From NCBI RefSeq assembly GCF_001425575.1, contig NZ_LMRD01000007.1, positions 635,724 through 699,723 of the forward strand: a stretch of DNA of 64,000 nucleotides, written 5' to 3'. Each line of letters opens with the position of its first letter. Within the stretch, counting starts at the first letter, position 1. The notes under the pieces were generated by a model. It was not told the origin of the DNA. It did no database searches and was given only the letters and a program-made list of their open reading frames with translations. This stretch comes from Aurantimonas sp. Leaf443 (GTDB taxonomy: Bacteria; Pseudomonadota; Alphaproteobacteria; Rhizobiales; Rhizobiaceae). Below, in pieces: positions 28,335 to 37,282 of the stretch. The position numbers were made by a program, and so were the translations under genes.

Positions 28335-28961
28335 GTGACCGTCCTGCCGCGCGGCGTGCGCCACGTGCCGGGCGCGCTCTCGCGCGAGGCGCAGCTCGCG
28401 CTTCTGGAGGCGGTGCGCGCGGTGGTGGCGCAAGCCCCGCTCTACCGGCCGCAGATGCCGCGCACGGGAAAGCCCTTTTCCGTGCGCATGACCAATTGCG
28501 GCGCGCTCGGCTGGGTCTCGGACCGCGCCGGCTACCGCTACCAGCCGCTGCATCCCGGGACCGGCGCGCCCTGGCCGGCGATCCCGGAGATCCTCCTGTC
28601 GCTCTGGCGCGAGCTTTCCGCCTGCGAGCGCGCGCCCGAGGCCTGCCTCGTGAACTTCTACGAGGAGGGCGCCAAGATGGGCCTCCACCAGGACCGCGAC
28701 GAGGCCGACCTGTCGGCCCCCGTCCTCTCCGTCTCGCTCGGCGACGACGCGCTCTTCCGCGTCGGCGAGACCGCGCGCGGCGGCCGCACCACCTCGATCC
28801 GGCTGAGATCGGGCGACGTCGTGGTGCTCGGCGGCGAAGGCCGGCTCGCCCATCACGGCATCGACCGGGTCTATCCCATGACCTCCGCCCTCCTGAAGAA
28901 CGGCGGCCGCGTGAGCCTCACGCTGCGGGTCGTCACGCCGCCGGGGACGGCGAACGCCTGA
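28335..28961 (+). CDS. alkB: AlkB-type 2-oxoglutarate/Fe(II) dioxygenase
   Basis: AlkB reverses N-alkyl lesions such as 1-methyladenine in DNA by oxidative demethylation. The 208-residue product has the iron ligands HQDRDE (HxD) and a downstream AHHGIDRV histidine, the 2-oxoglutarate-binding arginine near RVSLTLR, the lid segment PFSVRMTNCGALGW and NFYEEGAKMGLHQD. The start is a GTG 16 bases after the luxR stop. No ada gene is adjacent. Confidence 0.93.
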   Translation: MTVLPRGVRHVPGALSREAQLALLEAVRAVVAQAPLYRPQMPRTGKPFSVRMTNCGALGWVSDRAGYRYQPLHPGTGAPWPAIPEILLSLWRELSACERAPEACLVNFYEEGAKMGLHQDRDEADLSAPVLSVSLGDDALFRVGETARGGRTTSIRLRSGDVVVLGGEGRLAHHGIDRVYPMTSALLKNGGRVSLTLRVVTPPGTANA

Positions 28962-29025
28962 GCATCGCGACATTTCGCGGCGCGCGTTTGAGCGCTCCTT
29001 TACCCGTTCCTGCCATGGTCCGGCC

Positions 29026-30435
29026 ATGACGGAGACGAGCGGGATCGCGGACATGCCGGAGGATCGGGGGCGCGCCCCCTCGCAGACGATGCGCCTTGCC
29101 GAAGTGCTCGGCGCCCTCTCGCAGGCGCTGGACATGACGGAGGGCCAGCCGCCGGGCCACTGCATCCGCTGCGCCTATATCGGCATCCATCTCGCCCGCC
29201 ATCTCGGCCTCGGCGAGGCGGAGACCTGCGAGCTCTACTACACGCTGCTCCTGAAGGACCTCGGCTGCTCGTCCAACGCGGCGCGCATCTGCGAACTGTA
29301 TCTGGCCGACGATCTCGCCTTCAAGCGCGACTTCAAGGAGCTCGACGACGGGCTGGCGCGCGTCCTGCGCTTCATCCTGCAGCAGACGGGGCTGAAGGCC
29401 GGGCTTTCCGAGCGTTTCCGGGCCCTCGTCCACATCGTGCGCAACGGCGGCGAGATCGCGCAGGAGATGATCGAGACGCGCTGCCAGCGGGGCGCGGCCA
29501 TCGCCCGCACGCTGCGCTTCTCCGAGCGCGTGGCGCTCGGCATCTCCAGCCTCGACGAGCACTGGAACGGGCTCGGCCGACCGGCGGGGCTCGGCGGCAC
29601 GGCGATCCCCCTCTATGCGCGGGTGGCGCTCCTGGCGCAGATCGCCGATGTCTTCCACCGCATCGGCGGGCGGCAGGCGGCGGTCGCGGAGGTCGCCCGG
29701 CGCGCCGGCACCTGGTTCGATCCCCATCTCGTCGCGCTCTTCGAGACGCTTGCCGGCGACGAGGCCTTCTGGGCGGGACTCGAGGATCCGCGCATCGCCG
29801 AGCACGTGCTCGATCTCGAGCCCGCGCGTCTCGCGGCCACCGTCGACGAGGACTATCTCGACGACATCGCGGAGGCCTTCGCCGGCGTCGTCGATTCCAA
29901 GAGCCCCTTCACCAGCGGCCATTCGCAGCGCGTCGCGCTCTTCACCGACATGATCGCCGAGGTCATGGGCTACGACGTGGAGCGCCGCCGCCGCCTGAAG
30001 CGCGCCGCGCTCCTGCACGATATCGGCAAGCTCGGCGTGTCGAACTCCATCCTCGACAAGAACGGCAAGCTCGACGAGGCGGAATGGGTCTCCATGCGCG
30101 GCCACTCGGCTCTCTCGGAGGCGATCCTGGCGCGCATCACGCCCTTCGCAGAACTCGCCCGCATCGGCGGCTCTCATCACGAGCGGCTCGACGGCACGGG
30201 CTATCCGCGCGGGCTGAAGGCGGTCGAGATCGATCTCGACACGCGCATCGTCACCGTCGCCGATATTTTCGACGCGCTGACGGCCGACCGCCCCTACAGG
30301 GCCGCCATGCCGCTCTCCAAGGCGCTCGCCATCCTCGACGCGGAGACGGGCACGGCCGTCGACGGCACGGTCGTCGCCGCGCTTCGCCAGGCGCTCGCCC
30401 GGCTCGACGCCGAGACCGCGCGGGCCGCCGCCTGA
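29026..30435 (+). CDS. HD-GYP domain phosphohydrolase (c-di-GMP phosphodiesterase type)
   Basis: The 469-residue product carries two HD-type helical regions. The first (about residues 30-190) contains HCIRCAYIGIHLARHLGL and LKDLGCS, a degenerate HD site. The second is a complete HD-GYP domain: SGHSQRVALFTDM, LLHDIGKLGVS, then HHERLDGTGYPRGL. HD-GYP proteins hydrolyse cyclic di-GMP. There is no receiver, PAS or membrane segment, so signal input may come through the degenerate first domain. It is monocistronic in appearance and is followed by a parS-like sequence. Confidence 0.88.
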   Translation: MTETSGIADMPEDRGRAPSQTMRLAEVLGALSQALDMTEGQPPGHCIRCAYIGIHLARHLGLGEAETCELYYTLLLKDLGCSSNAARICELYLADDLAFKRDFKELDDGLARVLRFILQQTGLKAGLSERFRALVHIVRNGGEIAQEMIETRCQRGAAIARTLRFSERVALGISSLDEHWNGLGRPAGLGGTAIPLYARVALLAQIADVFHRIGGRQAAVAEVARRAGTWFDPHLVALFETLAGDEAFWAGLEDPRIAEHVLDLEPARLAATVDEDYLDDIAEAFAGVVDSKSPFTSGHSQRVALFTDMIAEVMGYDVERRRRLKRAALLHDIGKLGVSNSILDKNGKLDEAEWVSMRGHSALSEAILARITPFAELARIGGSHHERLDGTGYPRGLKAVEIDLDTRIVTVADIFDALTADRPYRAAMPLSKALAILDAETGTAVDGTVVAALRQALARLDAETARAAA

Positions 30436-30446
30436 CGGCCCGCGAC

Positions 30447-30462
30447 TGACTCACGTGAAACA
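30447..30462. promoter_or_regulatory. parS-like site 5 (14 of 16 bases)
   Basis: TGACTCACGTGAAACA, just past the HD-GYP stop codon and between two convergent genes. It is 16 kb to the right of the proposed origin, so parS sites flank the origin on both sides. Confidence 0.75.
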
Positions 30463-30486
30463 TCGCGGGCGCTCGCGCGGCGTGCT

Positions 30487-30681
30487 TCAGTCGCGGCGGG
30501 CGCTGTCCTTCTCCACGTGACGGCCGAGTTCGGACGGTTCGGCGCCGGTGATCACGCCGTCCTTCGGGCCGGGCACGCTCTGATGCGCCATGTGGTTGTT
30601 CTGCGCCTCCATCGGGCTCGTCCCGGCATCCGGGACTTTGCCGGCGGGGGCGGGCTTCGGGCTGTCCTGGCCTGCGGTCAT
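30487..30681 (-). CDS. Small hypothetical protein (64 residues)
   Basis: Unrecognised 64-residue hydrophilic protein beginning MTAGQDSPKPAPAGKVPDAG, rich in proline, glycine and charged residues, with no predicted helix-rich core; probably intrinsically disordered. Support comes from a strong Shine-Dalgarno AGGAGG five bases before the ATG. A longer in-frame start is possible but has no such signal. Composition recalls small stress-related proteins, without evidence for that. Confidence 0.65.
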   Translation of the reverse strand: MTAGQDSPKPAPAGKVPDAGTSPMEAQNNHMAHQSVPGPKDGVITGAEPSELGRHVEKDSARRD

Positions 30682-30862
30682 GGGAACCTCCTCGGGGGAA
30701 AACGGGTGCGCACCGAAGGCGTAACGCCGGGCGCGGAAGCGCCGTTCCGCCGGGACGGCGGCTTTCGCGGCGGGGGCCCGGGCGGCGATCGCAAGCGGAG
30801 GCGCTTGACCTCTCCCGCCCCCGCGCGCCAAGGAGCGACGATCGCGCGAAGGGGCCTTGAGG

Positions 30863-31468
30863 ATGACCGAGACGAACGAGCCGAGCCCGATGACGGCGGT
30901 GCCGCGCGGCAAGATCGCGGCGGTGGCGACGTTTCTCGACATGGGCCGGGCGCCCGCCCCGCGGGCGCAGGCACCGGGGCTCGGCGGCACGATCGAGGTC
31001 GTGACGCGCGCAGACGTGGATGCCTATCTCGACCTCTATCGCCGCATCGGCGCGCCGCATCTGTGGTACGGGCGGCTCGTCCTGTCGCGCGAGCGCCTGC
31101 AGGCGCTCCTGGACGATCCGGCGCTGGAGCTTCACGTCCTCACCGTGGACGGGGTGGCGGAGGGCATGGCCGAGCTCGACTTCCGCATGGGAGCGGCGGC
31201 TGAGCTCGTCTATTTCGGCGTCTCGGCGCGGCTCGTTGGCACGGGGCAGGCGCGGCGTCTGATGAACCGGGCGATCGCGGCGGCCTTCTCGCGGCCGATC
31301 GAACGGCTCTTCCTGCACACCAACACGCTCGACCACCCGAAGGCGATGGAGTTCTACCGCCGCTCCGGCTTCGCTCCGCGCGGCCAGACGATCGAGATCG
31401 CCGACGATCCGCGCCTCACCGGCCTCCTGCCGCGCGACGCGGCCCCGCACGTGCCGATCTTCGAGTGA
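30863..31468 (+). CDS. GNAT-family N-acetyltransferase
   Basis: A 201-residue GNAT protein. The fold is recognised from the beta4-alpha3 region [20 protein letters not shown] with the acetyl-CoA pyrophosphate-binding loop, and the C-terminal [19 protein letters not shown]. Substrate unknown. The gene lies between hslU and hslV in many Rhizobiales, where a GNAT gene is a usual neighbour. It converges on hslV with 46 bases between stops. Confidence 0.88.
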   Translation: MTETNEPSPMTAVPRGKIAAVATFLDMGRAPAPRAQAPGLGGTIEVVTRADVDAYLDLYRRIGAPHLWYGRLVLSRERLQALLDDPALELHVLTVDGVAEGMAELDFRMGAAAELVYFGVSARLVGTGQARRLMNRAIAAAFSRPIERLFLHTNTLDHPKAMEFYRRSGFAPRGQTIEIADDPRLTGLLPRDAAPHVPIFE

Positions 31469-31514
31469 GGGCGGGGCCCGCCGGAGAGCGCGGGCGGACC
31501 GGCGGGCCGGTTCC

Positions 31515-32078
31515 TCATTCCGCCGCGTCGAGGCTTTCCAGGACGACGTTGCCATTGGTGTAGATGCAGATCTCGCCGGCGATCCTCATCGCCCGCCGGG
31601 CGATCTCCTCGGCGCCGAAATCGGTATCGGCGAGCGCCTTGGCGGCGGCGAGCGCGTAGTTGCCGCCCGAACCGATCGCCATCACGCCGCCCTCGGGCTC
31701 CAGCACGTCGCCATTGCCCGTCAGCGTCAGCGTCACCTTCGCGTCGGCGACGATCATCATCGCCTCCAGGCGGCGCAGGTAGCGGTCGGTGCGCCAGTCC
31801 TTGGCGAGTTCCACGCAGGCGCGCGTCAGCTGGTCGGGATACTGCTCGAGCTTGGCCTCCAGCCGCTCCAGGAGCGTGAAGGCGTCGGCCGTGGCGCCCG
31901 CGAAACCCGCCAGGACCTGGCTCGACTTGCCGATGCGCCGCACCTTGCGCGCATTGCCCTTCATCACCGTGTTGCCGAGCGAGACCTGCCCGTCGCCGGC
32001 CACCACCACCTTGCCGCCCTTGCGCACGGTGACGATCGTCGTCGAATACATCTGCGCGGGGTCGTGTCGTTCCATCAT
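31515..32078 (-). CDS. hslV: ATP-dependent protease peptidase subunit HslV
   Basis: HslV is the proteasome-like threonine peptidase of the HslUV complex. The 187-residue product begins with a 12-residue propeptide, then the catalytic [20 protein letters not shown]; removal of the leader exposes the active threonine (residue 13). GNARKVRRI and [14 protein letters not shown] are conserved. It is divergent from hisB across 153 bases. hslU is 4.4 kb downstream rather than adjacent. Confidence 0.97.
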   Translation of the reverse strand: MMERHDPAQMYSTTIVTVRKGGKVVVAGDGQVSLGNTVMKGNARKVRRIGKSSQVLAGFAGATADAFTLLERLEAKLEQYPDQLTRACVELAKDWRTDRYLRRLEAMMIVADAKVTLTLTGNGDVLEPEGGVMAIGSGGNYALAAAKALADTDFGAEEIARRAMRIAGEICIYTNGNVVLESLDAAE

Positions 32079-32231
32079 TGCCGTTCGTCCTCGTCGCGCC
32101 GGCCCGGCGCTCTGCGCGTCTTGCGTTCGGGCCCCATGTGGTGCGCCGGGGCGACGCTGCCAAGCGAGGCGCCATGGCCTCGCGCGGGGGCCGATGGGAT
32201 GGTAAGGGAGCGGCCAAGGCGAGGCGAGGGC

Positions 32232-32846
32232 ATGACGATGGGCGAGACGGCCGGACGGCGCGACGGGCGCGTGGAGCGCGTGACCAAGGAAACGCAGGTG
32301 CGCGTGCGCGTCGATCTCGACGGCACCGGCCGCTCCACGATCGACACCGGCGTCGGCTTCTTCGACCACATGCTCGACCAGCTCTCGCGCCATTCGCTGA
32401 TCGACATGGAGATCGAGACGCGCGGCGACCGCCATGTCGACGACCACCACACGGTGGAGGACACGGGCATCGCCATCGGCCTCGCCATCCGCAAGGCGCT
32501 GGGCGAGCGGCGCGGCATCCGCCGCTACGCCTCGCTCGATCTGGCCATGGACGAGTGCCTGACGCGCGCGGCGATCGACGTCTCGGGCCGGCCCTTCCTC
32601 GTCTTCAAGGCCGAGTTCTCCCGGCCCAAGATCGGCACGTTCGACACCGAGCTCGTGCAGGAATTCTTCCAGGCGCTGGCGCAGAACGCCGGGGTGACGC
32701 TGCATGTGCACAATCTCTACGGGCAGAACTGCCACCATATCGCGGAGACCTGCTTCAAGGCGGTGGCGCGGGTGTTCGGCGAGGCCGTGGCCATCGATCC
32801 GCGCCAGGCCGATCTCGTGCCCTCCACCAAGGGCACGCTCGCGTGA
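32232..32846 (+). CDS. hisB: Imidazoleglycerol-phosphate dehydratase
   Basis: HisB catalyses the sixth step of histidine synthesis. The 204-residue product has the manganese-binding motifs [14 protein letters not shown] and [11 protein letters not shown] and the late [13 protein letters not shown]. Length matches the monofunctional family. It opens the rightward his cluster hisB, DUF2628, hisH, two small genes, hisA, then hisF, hisE, coaA. Confidence 0.97.
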   Translation: MTMGETAGRRDGRVERVTKETQVRVRVDLDGTGRSTIDTGVGFFDHMLDQLSRHSLIDMEIETRGDRHVDDHHTVEDTGIAIGLAIRKALGERRGIRRYASLDLAMDECLTRAAIDVSGRPFLVFKAEFSRPKIGTFDTELVQEFFQALAQNAGVTLHVHNLYGQNCHHIAETCFKAVARVFGEAVAIDPRQADLVPSTKGTLA

Positions 32847-32853
32847 GGGCCCC

Positions 32854-33342
32854 ATGGCGCTGACCCGCTACATCGTGATGGAGCCGCCGGGCGTGGAGGA
32901 GGAGCGCAGCGCAGAGGCGCTGTTCCTGCGCGACCGCTTCTCCGTCTTCGCCTTCCTCTTCACCTTCCTTTGGCTCTGGCGCTACCGGCTCTGGCTCGCG
33001 GGCGCCGGCGCGCTCGTCCTCTCGCTCGCCTTCATGGCGATGGAGGCCGGCGTGCCGCAGCTCGCTCTGCCCGGCGCCGTCCTGCCGGTCCTGCTCGGTC
33101 TCCTCGTCGCCCTGGAAGGTCCGCGCCTTCGCGCCGCCAAGCTCGCCCGCGAGGGCTGGCGCGAGACGGCCGCGATCCAGGCCGAGAGCCGGGCCGAGGC
33201 CGAGATCCGCTACTATGCCGGCGCGGACCCGCTCGCCGCCGCCGCCGCTCCGCCCCGCCGGCTCCTGCCCTGGCGCGCTCCCGCCGCGATCGCGCGCGCC
33301 CCCGGCGGCAACCGCTTCTTTGACGCCATGCGGGATCGCTGA
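32854..33342 (+). CDS. DUF2628 membrane protein
   Basis: A 162-residue protein with hydrophobic segments at about 31-46 ([17 protein letters not shown]) and a longer pair around 50-90, followed by a hydrophilic tail with [14 protein letters not shown]. This matches DUF2628, a small membrane protein consistently encoded between hisB and hisH in Rhizobiales; function unknown. Its stop overlaps the hisH ATG (TGATG), so it is translated with the his genes. Confidence 0.85.
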   Translation: MALTRYIVMEPPGVEEERSAEALFLRDRFSVFAFLFTFLWLWRYRLWLAGAGALVLSLAFMAMEAGVPQLALPGAVLPVLLGLLVALEGPRLRAAKLAREGWRETAAIQAESRAEAEIRYYAGADPLAAAAAPPRRLLPWRAPAAIARAPGGNRFFDAMRDR

Positions 33343-33995
33343 TGCAGACGCTCGCCATCATCGACTACGGCTCGGGCAACCTGCGCTCGGCCGCCAAGGC
33401 CTGCGAGCGCGCCGCGCGCGAGGGCGGATCGCCGACGCGCGTCCTCGTGACGAGCGACCCGGCCGAGATCGCCGCCGCCGACCGGCTCGTCCTGCCGGGC
33501 GTCGGCGCCTATGCCGACTGCCGCGCCGGCCTCTCGGCCGTGCCGGGCCTGGAGGCGGCGCTGCGCGAGGCCGTGGAGGAGAAGGGCCGGCCCTTCCTCG
33601 GCATCTGCGTCGGCATGCAACTCCTGTCGACGCGGGGGCTGGAAAAGACCGTGAGCCAGGGGCTCGACTGGATCGGCGGCGATGTCGAGATCATGGTGCC
33701 GAACGATCCGGCCCTGAAGATCCCACAGATCGGCTGGAACACGATCCACGTGAAACAGCCGCACGCGCTCCTGGCCGGCATCGAGACGGGCGAGCGCGGG
33801 CTGCACGCCTATTTCGTGCATTCCTACCACCTCGTGCCCTTCCGCCCCGAGGATGTGGTCGCCACCACCGACTATGGCGGCCCGGTCACCGCGATCGTCG
33901 CGCGCGACAACGTCGCCGGCACGCAGTTCCACCCCGAGAAGAGCCAGCGCCTCGGCCTCGCCCTCCTCGCCAATTTCCTGGCCTGGAAGCCGTGA
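33342..33995 (+). CDS. hisH: Imidazole glycerol phosphate synthase subunit HisH
   Basis: HisH is the glutaminase that feeds ammonia to HisF. The 217-residue product has [17 protein letters not shown], the nucleophile elbow [11 protein letters not shown] with the catalytic cysteine, [10 protein letters not shown], and [10 protein letters not shown] with the catalytic His and Glu. ATG overlaps the DUF2628 stop. The downstream hisF is separated from it by about 3.3 kb, including two small unknown genes, hisA, another small gene and a reverse-strand hydrolase. Confidence 0.97.
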   Translation: MQTLAIIDYGSGNLRSAAKACERAAREGGSPTRVLVTSDPAEIAAADRLVLPGVGAYADCRAGLSAVPGLEAALREAVEEKGRPFLGICVGMQLLSTRGLEKTVSQGLDWIGGDVEIMVPNDPALKIPQIGWNTIHVKQPHALLAGIETGERGLHAYFVHSYHLVPFRPEDVVATTDYGGPVTAIVARDNVAGTQFHPEKSQRLGLALLANFLAWKP

Positions 33996-34062
33996 GGCCC
34001 GTGGCGGGGCCACGCGAAGATGCTATCTTGGGCCGGGCCGCGTCGCTCGAAGGAACGCTCTC

Positions 34063-34260
34063 ATGACGAACAGCGTCAAGGACTCCAAGGAGACCAAGCC
34101 GAAGGTCGTCTATTCGCTGCGCACCGCGAAGGCCGGTCAAGGCGTCTTCACCGACATTCGGCTTCCGGACGGCACGATCTTGCGCCAGGTCGATCGCAGC
34201 GTTCACGAAAGGGCGCTGCAGAACGCCTCGAAACGATATCTGGAAAAATACGGTCGATGA
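34063..34260 (+). CDS. Small hypothetical protein (65 residues)
   Basis: An unrecognised 65-residue basic protein starting [20 protein letters not shown]; a GAAGGA sequence lies eight bases upstream as a ribosome binding site. The [17 protein letters not shown] segment looks like a small beta-hairpin. Its stop overlaps the start of the next gene (ATGA), so the two are coupled. They are inserted between hisH and hisA, which are usually adjacent; the pair may be a toxin-antitoxin-like or membrane-effector module, but nothing proves this. Confidence 0.65.
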   Translation: MTNSVKDSKETKPKVVYSLRTAKAGQGVFTDIRLPDGTILRQVDRSVHERALQNASKRYLEKYGR

Positions 34261-34772
34261 TCGACAGTCCGGGTTCGTCGGCCGGGGCGGACTACAACCG
34301 CGTCCTGGAGGCCTTCGTCGACGAGAGCGGCCCGGATCTCGACATCGCAGGTCTCGTCGCCTACGCGCTCTACAAGCGCCAGAAGCGCGACTGGATCGTG
34401 GACTACAAGCGCAAGAACGCCGACCGCGCTCCGACGCGCGAGGAAATCTCGGCCGTCACCTCGAGCTACCTGACACCCGGCCTGCGCGAGACGCTTCGCC
34501 AAAGGGCGTTCGACCTCCTGAGCGACTATGGCAACGTCTATGTCGAGGCCGCGACGCCCGCGATCCAGCGCGACGCCCTCAGCAACGAGGTTCTGCGACA
34601 GGCGCAGTCCATCCAACGCAGCATCGAGGCGAAGTCGGGTTTCCGGTTCGCCGTCTGGAGTGGCATCGTCTCCACCGCCCTCTGGACGCTTCTCGTCGCC
34701 GTCCCTGGCGGCGGCCATCGGCGGTTCCGACGTCTTCCGCGCCATCGCCACGGCGCTTCTCTCCTGAGCTGA
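34257..34772 (+). CDS. Hypothetical protein with C-terminal hydrophobic segment, apparent frameshift
   Basis: As read, 171 residues. The first 145 residues are hydrophilic and helical ([20 protein letters not shown], then [20 protein letters not shown]), ending in a hydrophobic [15 protein letters not shown]. From the CCC run at 34703-34705 the frame gives arginine-rich nonsense; reading one base fewer continues the hydrophobic segment as [20 protein letters not shown] and stops at 34767. A single-base error or a real frameshift is therefore likely. Start overlaps the preceding gene. Family not recognised. Confidence 0.65.
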   Translation: MIDSPGSSAGADYNRVLEAFVDESGPDLDIAGLVAYALYKRQKRDWIVDYKRKNADRAPTREEISAVTSSYLTPGLRETLRQRAFDLLSDYGNVYVEAATPAIQRDALSNEVLRQAQSIQRSIEAKSGFRFAVWSGIVSTALWTLLVAVPGGGHRRFRRLPRHRHGASLLS

Positions 34773-34780
34773 CCTCTTCC

Positions 34781-35524
34781 ATGCCCATTCTCTTCCCCGC
34801 CATCGACCTCAAGGACGGCGCCTGCGTGCGCCTGAAGCTCGGCCTCATGGAGGAGGCGACGCTCTACAACGAGGACCCGGCCGCGCAGGCCCGCGCCTTC
34901 CGCGCCGACGGGTTCGACCATCTCCACGTCGTCGATCTCAACGGCGCCTTCGAGGGCCGGGCCGTGAACGGGGGCGCGGTGGAGGCGATCCTGTCCGCGG
35001 TCGGCACCGAGATGAAGGTGCAGCTCGGCGGCGGCATCCGCACCATGGCCGATATCGAGCGCTGGCTCGCCACGGGCCTGTCGCGCGTCATCCTGGGCAC
35101 CGTGGCGGTGCGCGATCCCGCCCTCGTGCGCGAGGCGGCGCGCGCCTTTCCCGGGCGCGTGGCCGTCGGCATCGACGCCAAGGGCGGCAAGGTGGCGGTG
35201 GAGGGTTGGGCGGAGACCGCGGCGCTGACCGCCGTCGATCTCGCGCGCCGCTTCGAGGATGCGGGCGTTTCCGCCATCATCTACACCGATATCGACCGCG
35301 ACGGCATTCTCGCCGGCATCAACTGGGACGCCACGATCGACCTCGCCGACGCGGTGTCGATCCCCGTCATCGCCTCCGGCGGCCTTGCCTCCATCGCCGA
35401 TGTCGTGCGCCTGACCATGCCGGACGCCGCGCGCCTCGAAGGCGCCATTTCCGGCCGGGCCCTCTACGACGGGCGCATCGACGCCGCCGAGGCGCTGCGC
35501 GTGCTGGCCGGCGAAGCCGGCTGA
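34781..35524 (+). CDS. hisA: ProFAR isomerase (HisA)
   Basis: HisA isomerises N'-[(5'-phosphoribosyl)formimino]-AICAR ribonucleotide in histidine synthesis. The 247-residue (beta/alpha)8 barrel starts [18 protein letters not shown]; the half-barrel repeats show [15 protein letters not shown] and [13 protein letters not shown] with the catalytic aspartates, then [11 protein letters not shown]. It follows the small frameshifted gene by 8 bases. Confidence 0.97.
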   Translation: MPILFPAIDLKDGACVRLKLGLMEEATLYNEDPAAQARAFRADGFDHLHVVDLNGAFEGRAVNGGAVEAILSAVGTEMKVQLGGGIRTMADIERWLATGLSRVILGTVAVRDPALVREAARAFPGRVAVGIDAKGGKVAVEGWAETAALTAVDLARRFEDAGVSAIIYTDIDRDGILAGINWDATIDLADAVSIPVIASGGLASIADVVRLTMPDAARLEGAISGRALYDGRIDAAEALRVLAGEAG

Positions 35525-35603
35525 GATCGAACGGCCGTCATCCGTCCGGGATGGACCGTGCCGGCCTGGAACGTCCGGGCCTCGCCGGAGGGGAGACAGG
35601 CGC

Positions 35604-35840
35604 ATGCAGGACCCGGAACCGCGGCCCCGGCCCGATCTCGACACGAACGGAGACGCCGAGGCCTGGGGCGAGCAGTTCCACCTGCTGGCCTATGTCCTGA
35701 AGATGTCGCCGATGCAGATCGCCCAGATCGACTACGGCCTCGATCCCGACCATCCGGACGCCTTCGCTGTGTTCTCCTGGGCGACGCAGATCGAGCGGCG
35801 CTATCCCATTCTGGACGAATGGGGCCGCGCTTTCCGGTAA
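35604..35840 (+). CDS. Small hypothetical protein (78 residues)
   Basis: An unrecognised acidic 78-residue protein starting MQDPEPRPRPDLDTNG. A good purine-rich ribosome binding site (GGAGGGGAGA) precedes the ATG. A helical segment FHLLAYVLKMSPMQIAQIDYGL occupies the middle. It follows hisA by about 80 bases and may ride on the his transcript. Confidence 0.6.
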   Translation: MQDPEPRPRPDLDTNGDAEAWGEQFHLLAYVLKMSPMQIAQIDYGLDPDHPDAFAVFSWATQIERRYPILDEWGRAFR

Positions 35841-36098
35841 GCCGGCAAAGCTGGAAGGGCGCAGGCGGAACGCCGCCATGGGCCAAGCCGGCCGGGACCG
35901 CGCGAGCGCCGCAGCCGGCAGGCATCGGCGATCTGGGGATCGGTCGGGCCGCGTCGGCGCACCCGTCGGCGCGGTCTCGGACCCGCAGCGTGTCCCGAAG
36001 CGTCCCCGCCGCCTTCGGGATCGCGGAAGACGCGGGGCCTGCGTCCTGTCCGCCTCGCCCGGCGGCGGATTGTGTGTCGCCCGGCAATGGCCCGAGCG

Positions 36099-36956
36099 TC
36101 AGATCTGCGGCGAGGGATGAGCCTCCTCGCTCGCCAGAAACGCCTCCACCACCGCGATGAAGGCGTCGGGGCTGTCGAGGCTCGTCACGTGGCCGCCCTC
36201 CAGCGTCACGATCCGGGCGTGGCCGAGCCGCTCGGCGATGAGCGCGGCGTGGCGCCGCACGAGGCCGGTCTCGTGCGTGCCGAGCACGATGACGCAAGGG
36301 GCGGCGAGCGGGAGGAGCCGCGCCGGATCGGCCGCCACGATCGCGGCATAGGTGGAGAGGATCGCCGCCTCGTCCATCGAACCGAAGCCGGCGACGAAAT
36401 GGCGTTCGGTCTCGGGGCCGACCCAGCCCTTGCCGAAGAGGTGGCGCGCGGCGGCGAGGCCGAGCGCGCCGGTGCGCCTGCGGCCGAGCAGCGCGAAGGC
36501 GGGTTTCAGCACCCTTTGCGGCCCGAGCGCTTCCAGCGCGGCGCGCAGGCGCGGGCTCAGGGAGAGCGCCAGCGGCGTGTTGGCGACGATGAGCGCCTCC
36601 ACCCGCCGCGGCGCCAGCGCAGCCATTTCCAGCGCCACCATGCCGCCGAGCGAGACGCCGCAGACCGCCGCCCGCTCGATGGAGAGCGCGTCGAGCAGCG
36701 CCAGCCCGTCGCGCGCCATGCGCTCCACCGAGATCGTCGCGGGGTCCGCCGCCGTCTCCCCATGGCCGCGAAGATCGGGCGCGACGACGCGCCGGTGCCG
36801 GGCCAGCGCCTCGAACTGCCCGTCCCAGATGCGCGCCGTCTGCACCGCGCCGTGCAGGAGCAGAAGCGGCAGCGCCCCCGGCGGCCCGCCGGCATCGCGG
36901 CAGGCGATGGACAGGCCGGGCGTCTCGACGACCCGGCTATACGGCCCAGCCTCCAT
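36099..36956 (-). CDS. Alpha/beta-hydrolase (3-oxoadipate enol-lactonase-like)
   Basis: A 285-residue alpha/beta-hydrolase: oxyanion region [31 protein letters not shown], nucleophile elbow [10 protein letters not shown] with Ser, and a late [13 protein letters not shown] with the catalytic His. The type resembles PcaD enol-lactonases and related esterases; no protocatechuate genes are adjacent, so the substrate is open. It is on the reverse strand between hisA and hisF, interrupting the his cluster. Confidence 0.85.
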   Translation of the reverse strand: MEAGPYSRVVETPGLSIACRDAGGPPGALPLLLLHGAVQTARIWDGQFEALARHRRVVAPDLRGHGETAADPATISVERMARDGLALLDALSIERAAVCGVSLGGMVALEMAALAPRRVEALIVANTPLALSLSPRLRAALEALGPQRVLKPAFALLGRRRTGALGLAAARHLFGKGWVGPETERHFVAGFGSMDEAAILSTYAAIVAADPARLLPLAAPCVIVLGTHETGLVRRHAALIAERLGHARIVTLEGGHVTSLDSPDAFIAVVEAFLASEEAHPSPQI

Positions 36957-37282
36957 GGCCTCGTTCCTTCCCTTGCGCCACGAAACGGGCAGGCGCAGGG
37001 CATGGGCTCTCGACGGCGGGCGATCAAGCCTTTTCGGGCCGACGAGGATGGGCCGGCAGACAGCGGCTTCGAAATCCCGGCCCGGGCGACCTCTCTCAGG
37101 TCGGGACCGCAGCGTTGCGCGTCCGGCTCAGATCGCCGTCGCAGGGCCTCCTCGAAAGAAGGCGGTCCGGCAACGGGCGCCCCGCCTTGGTGCTTGACGC
37201 GGGAGGCCCGAGCGGCCTCAAGAGGGGCGGGCGGCGCGCCGCCCGCAGACCGTCGACGCGACCGGCAGGGGAGCGAACCCGC
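36957..37282. other. Divergent intergenic region before hisF
   Basis: 326 bases between the leftward hydrolase gene and hisF. It should contain promoters for both. I see no repeat, RNA or coding sequence I can support. Confidence 0.4.

Noticed and set aside
33742..33757. CACGTGAAACA inside hisH as a further parS
   Set aside because: Only 13 of 16 bases match and the codons encode HVKQ in a conserved enzyme; kept only as a weak note, not as a feature.
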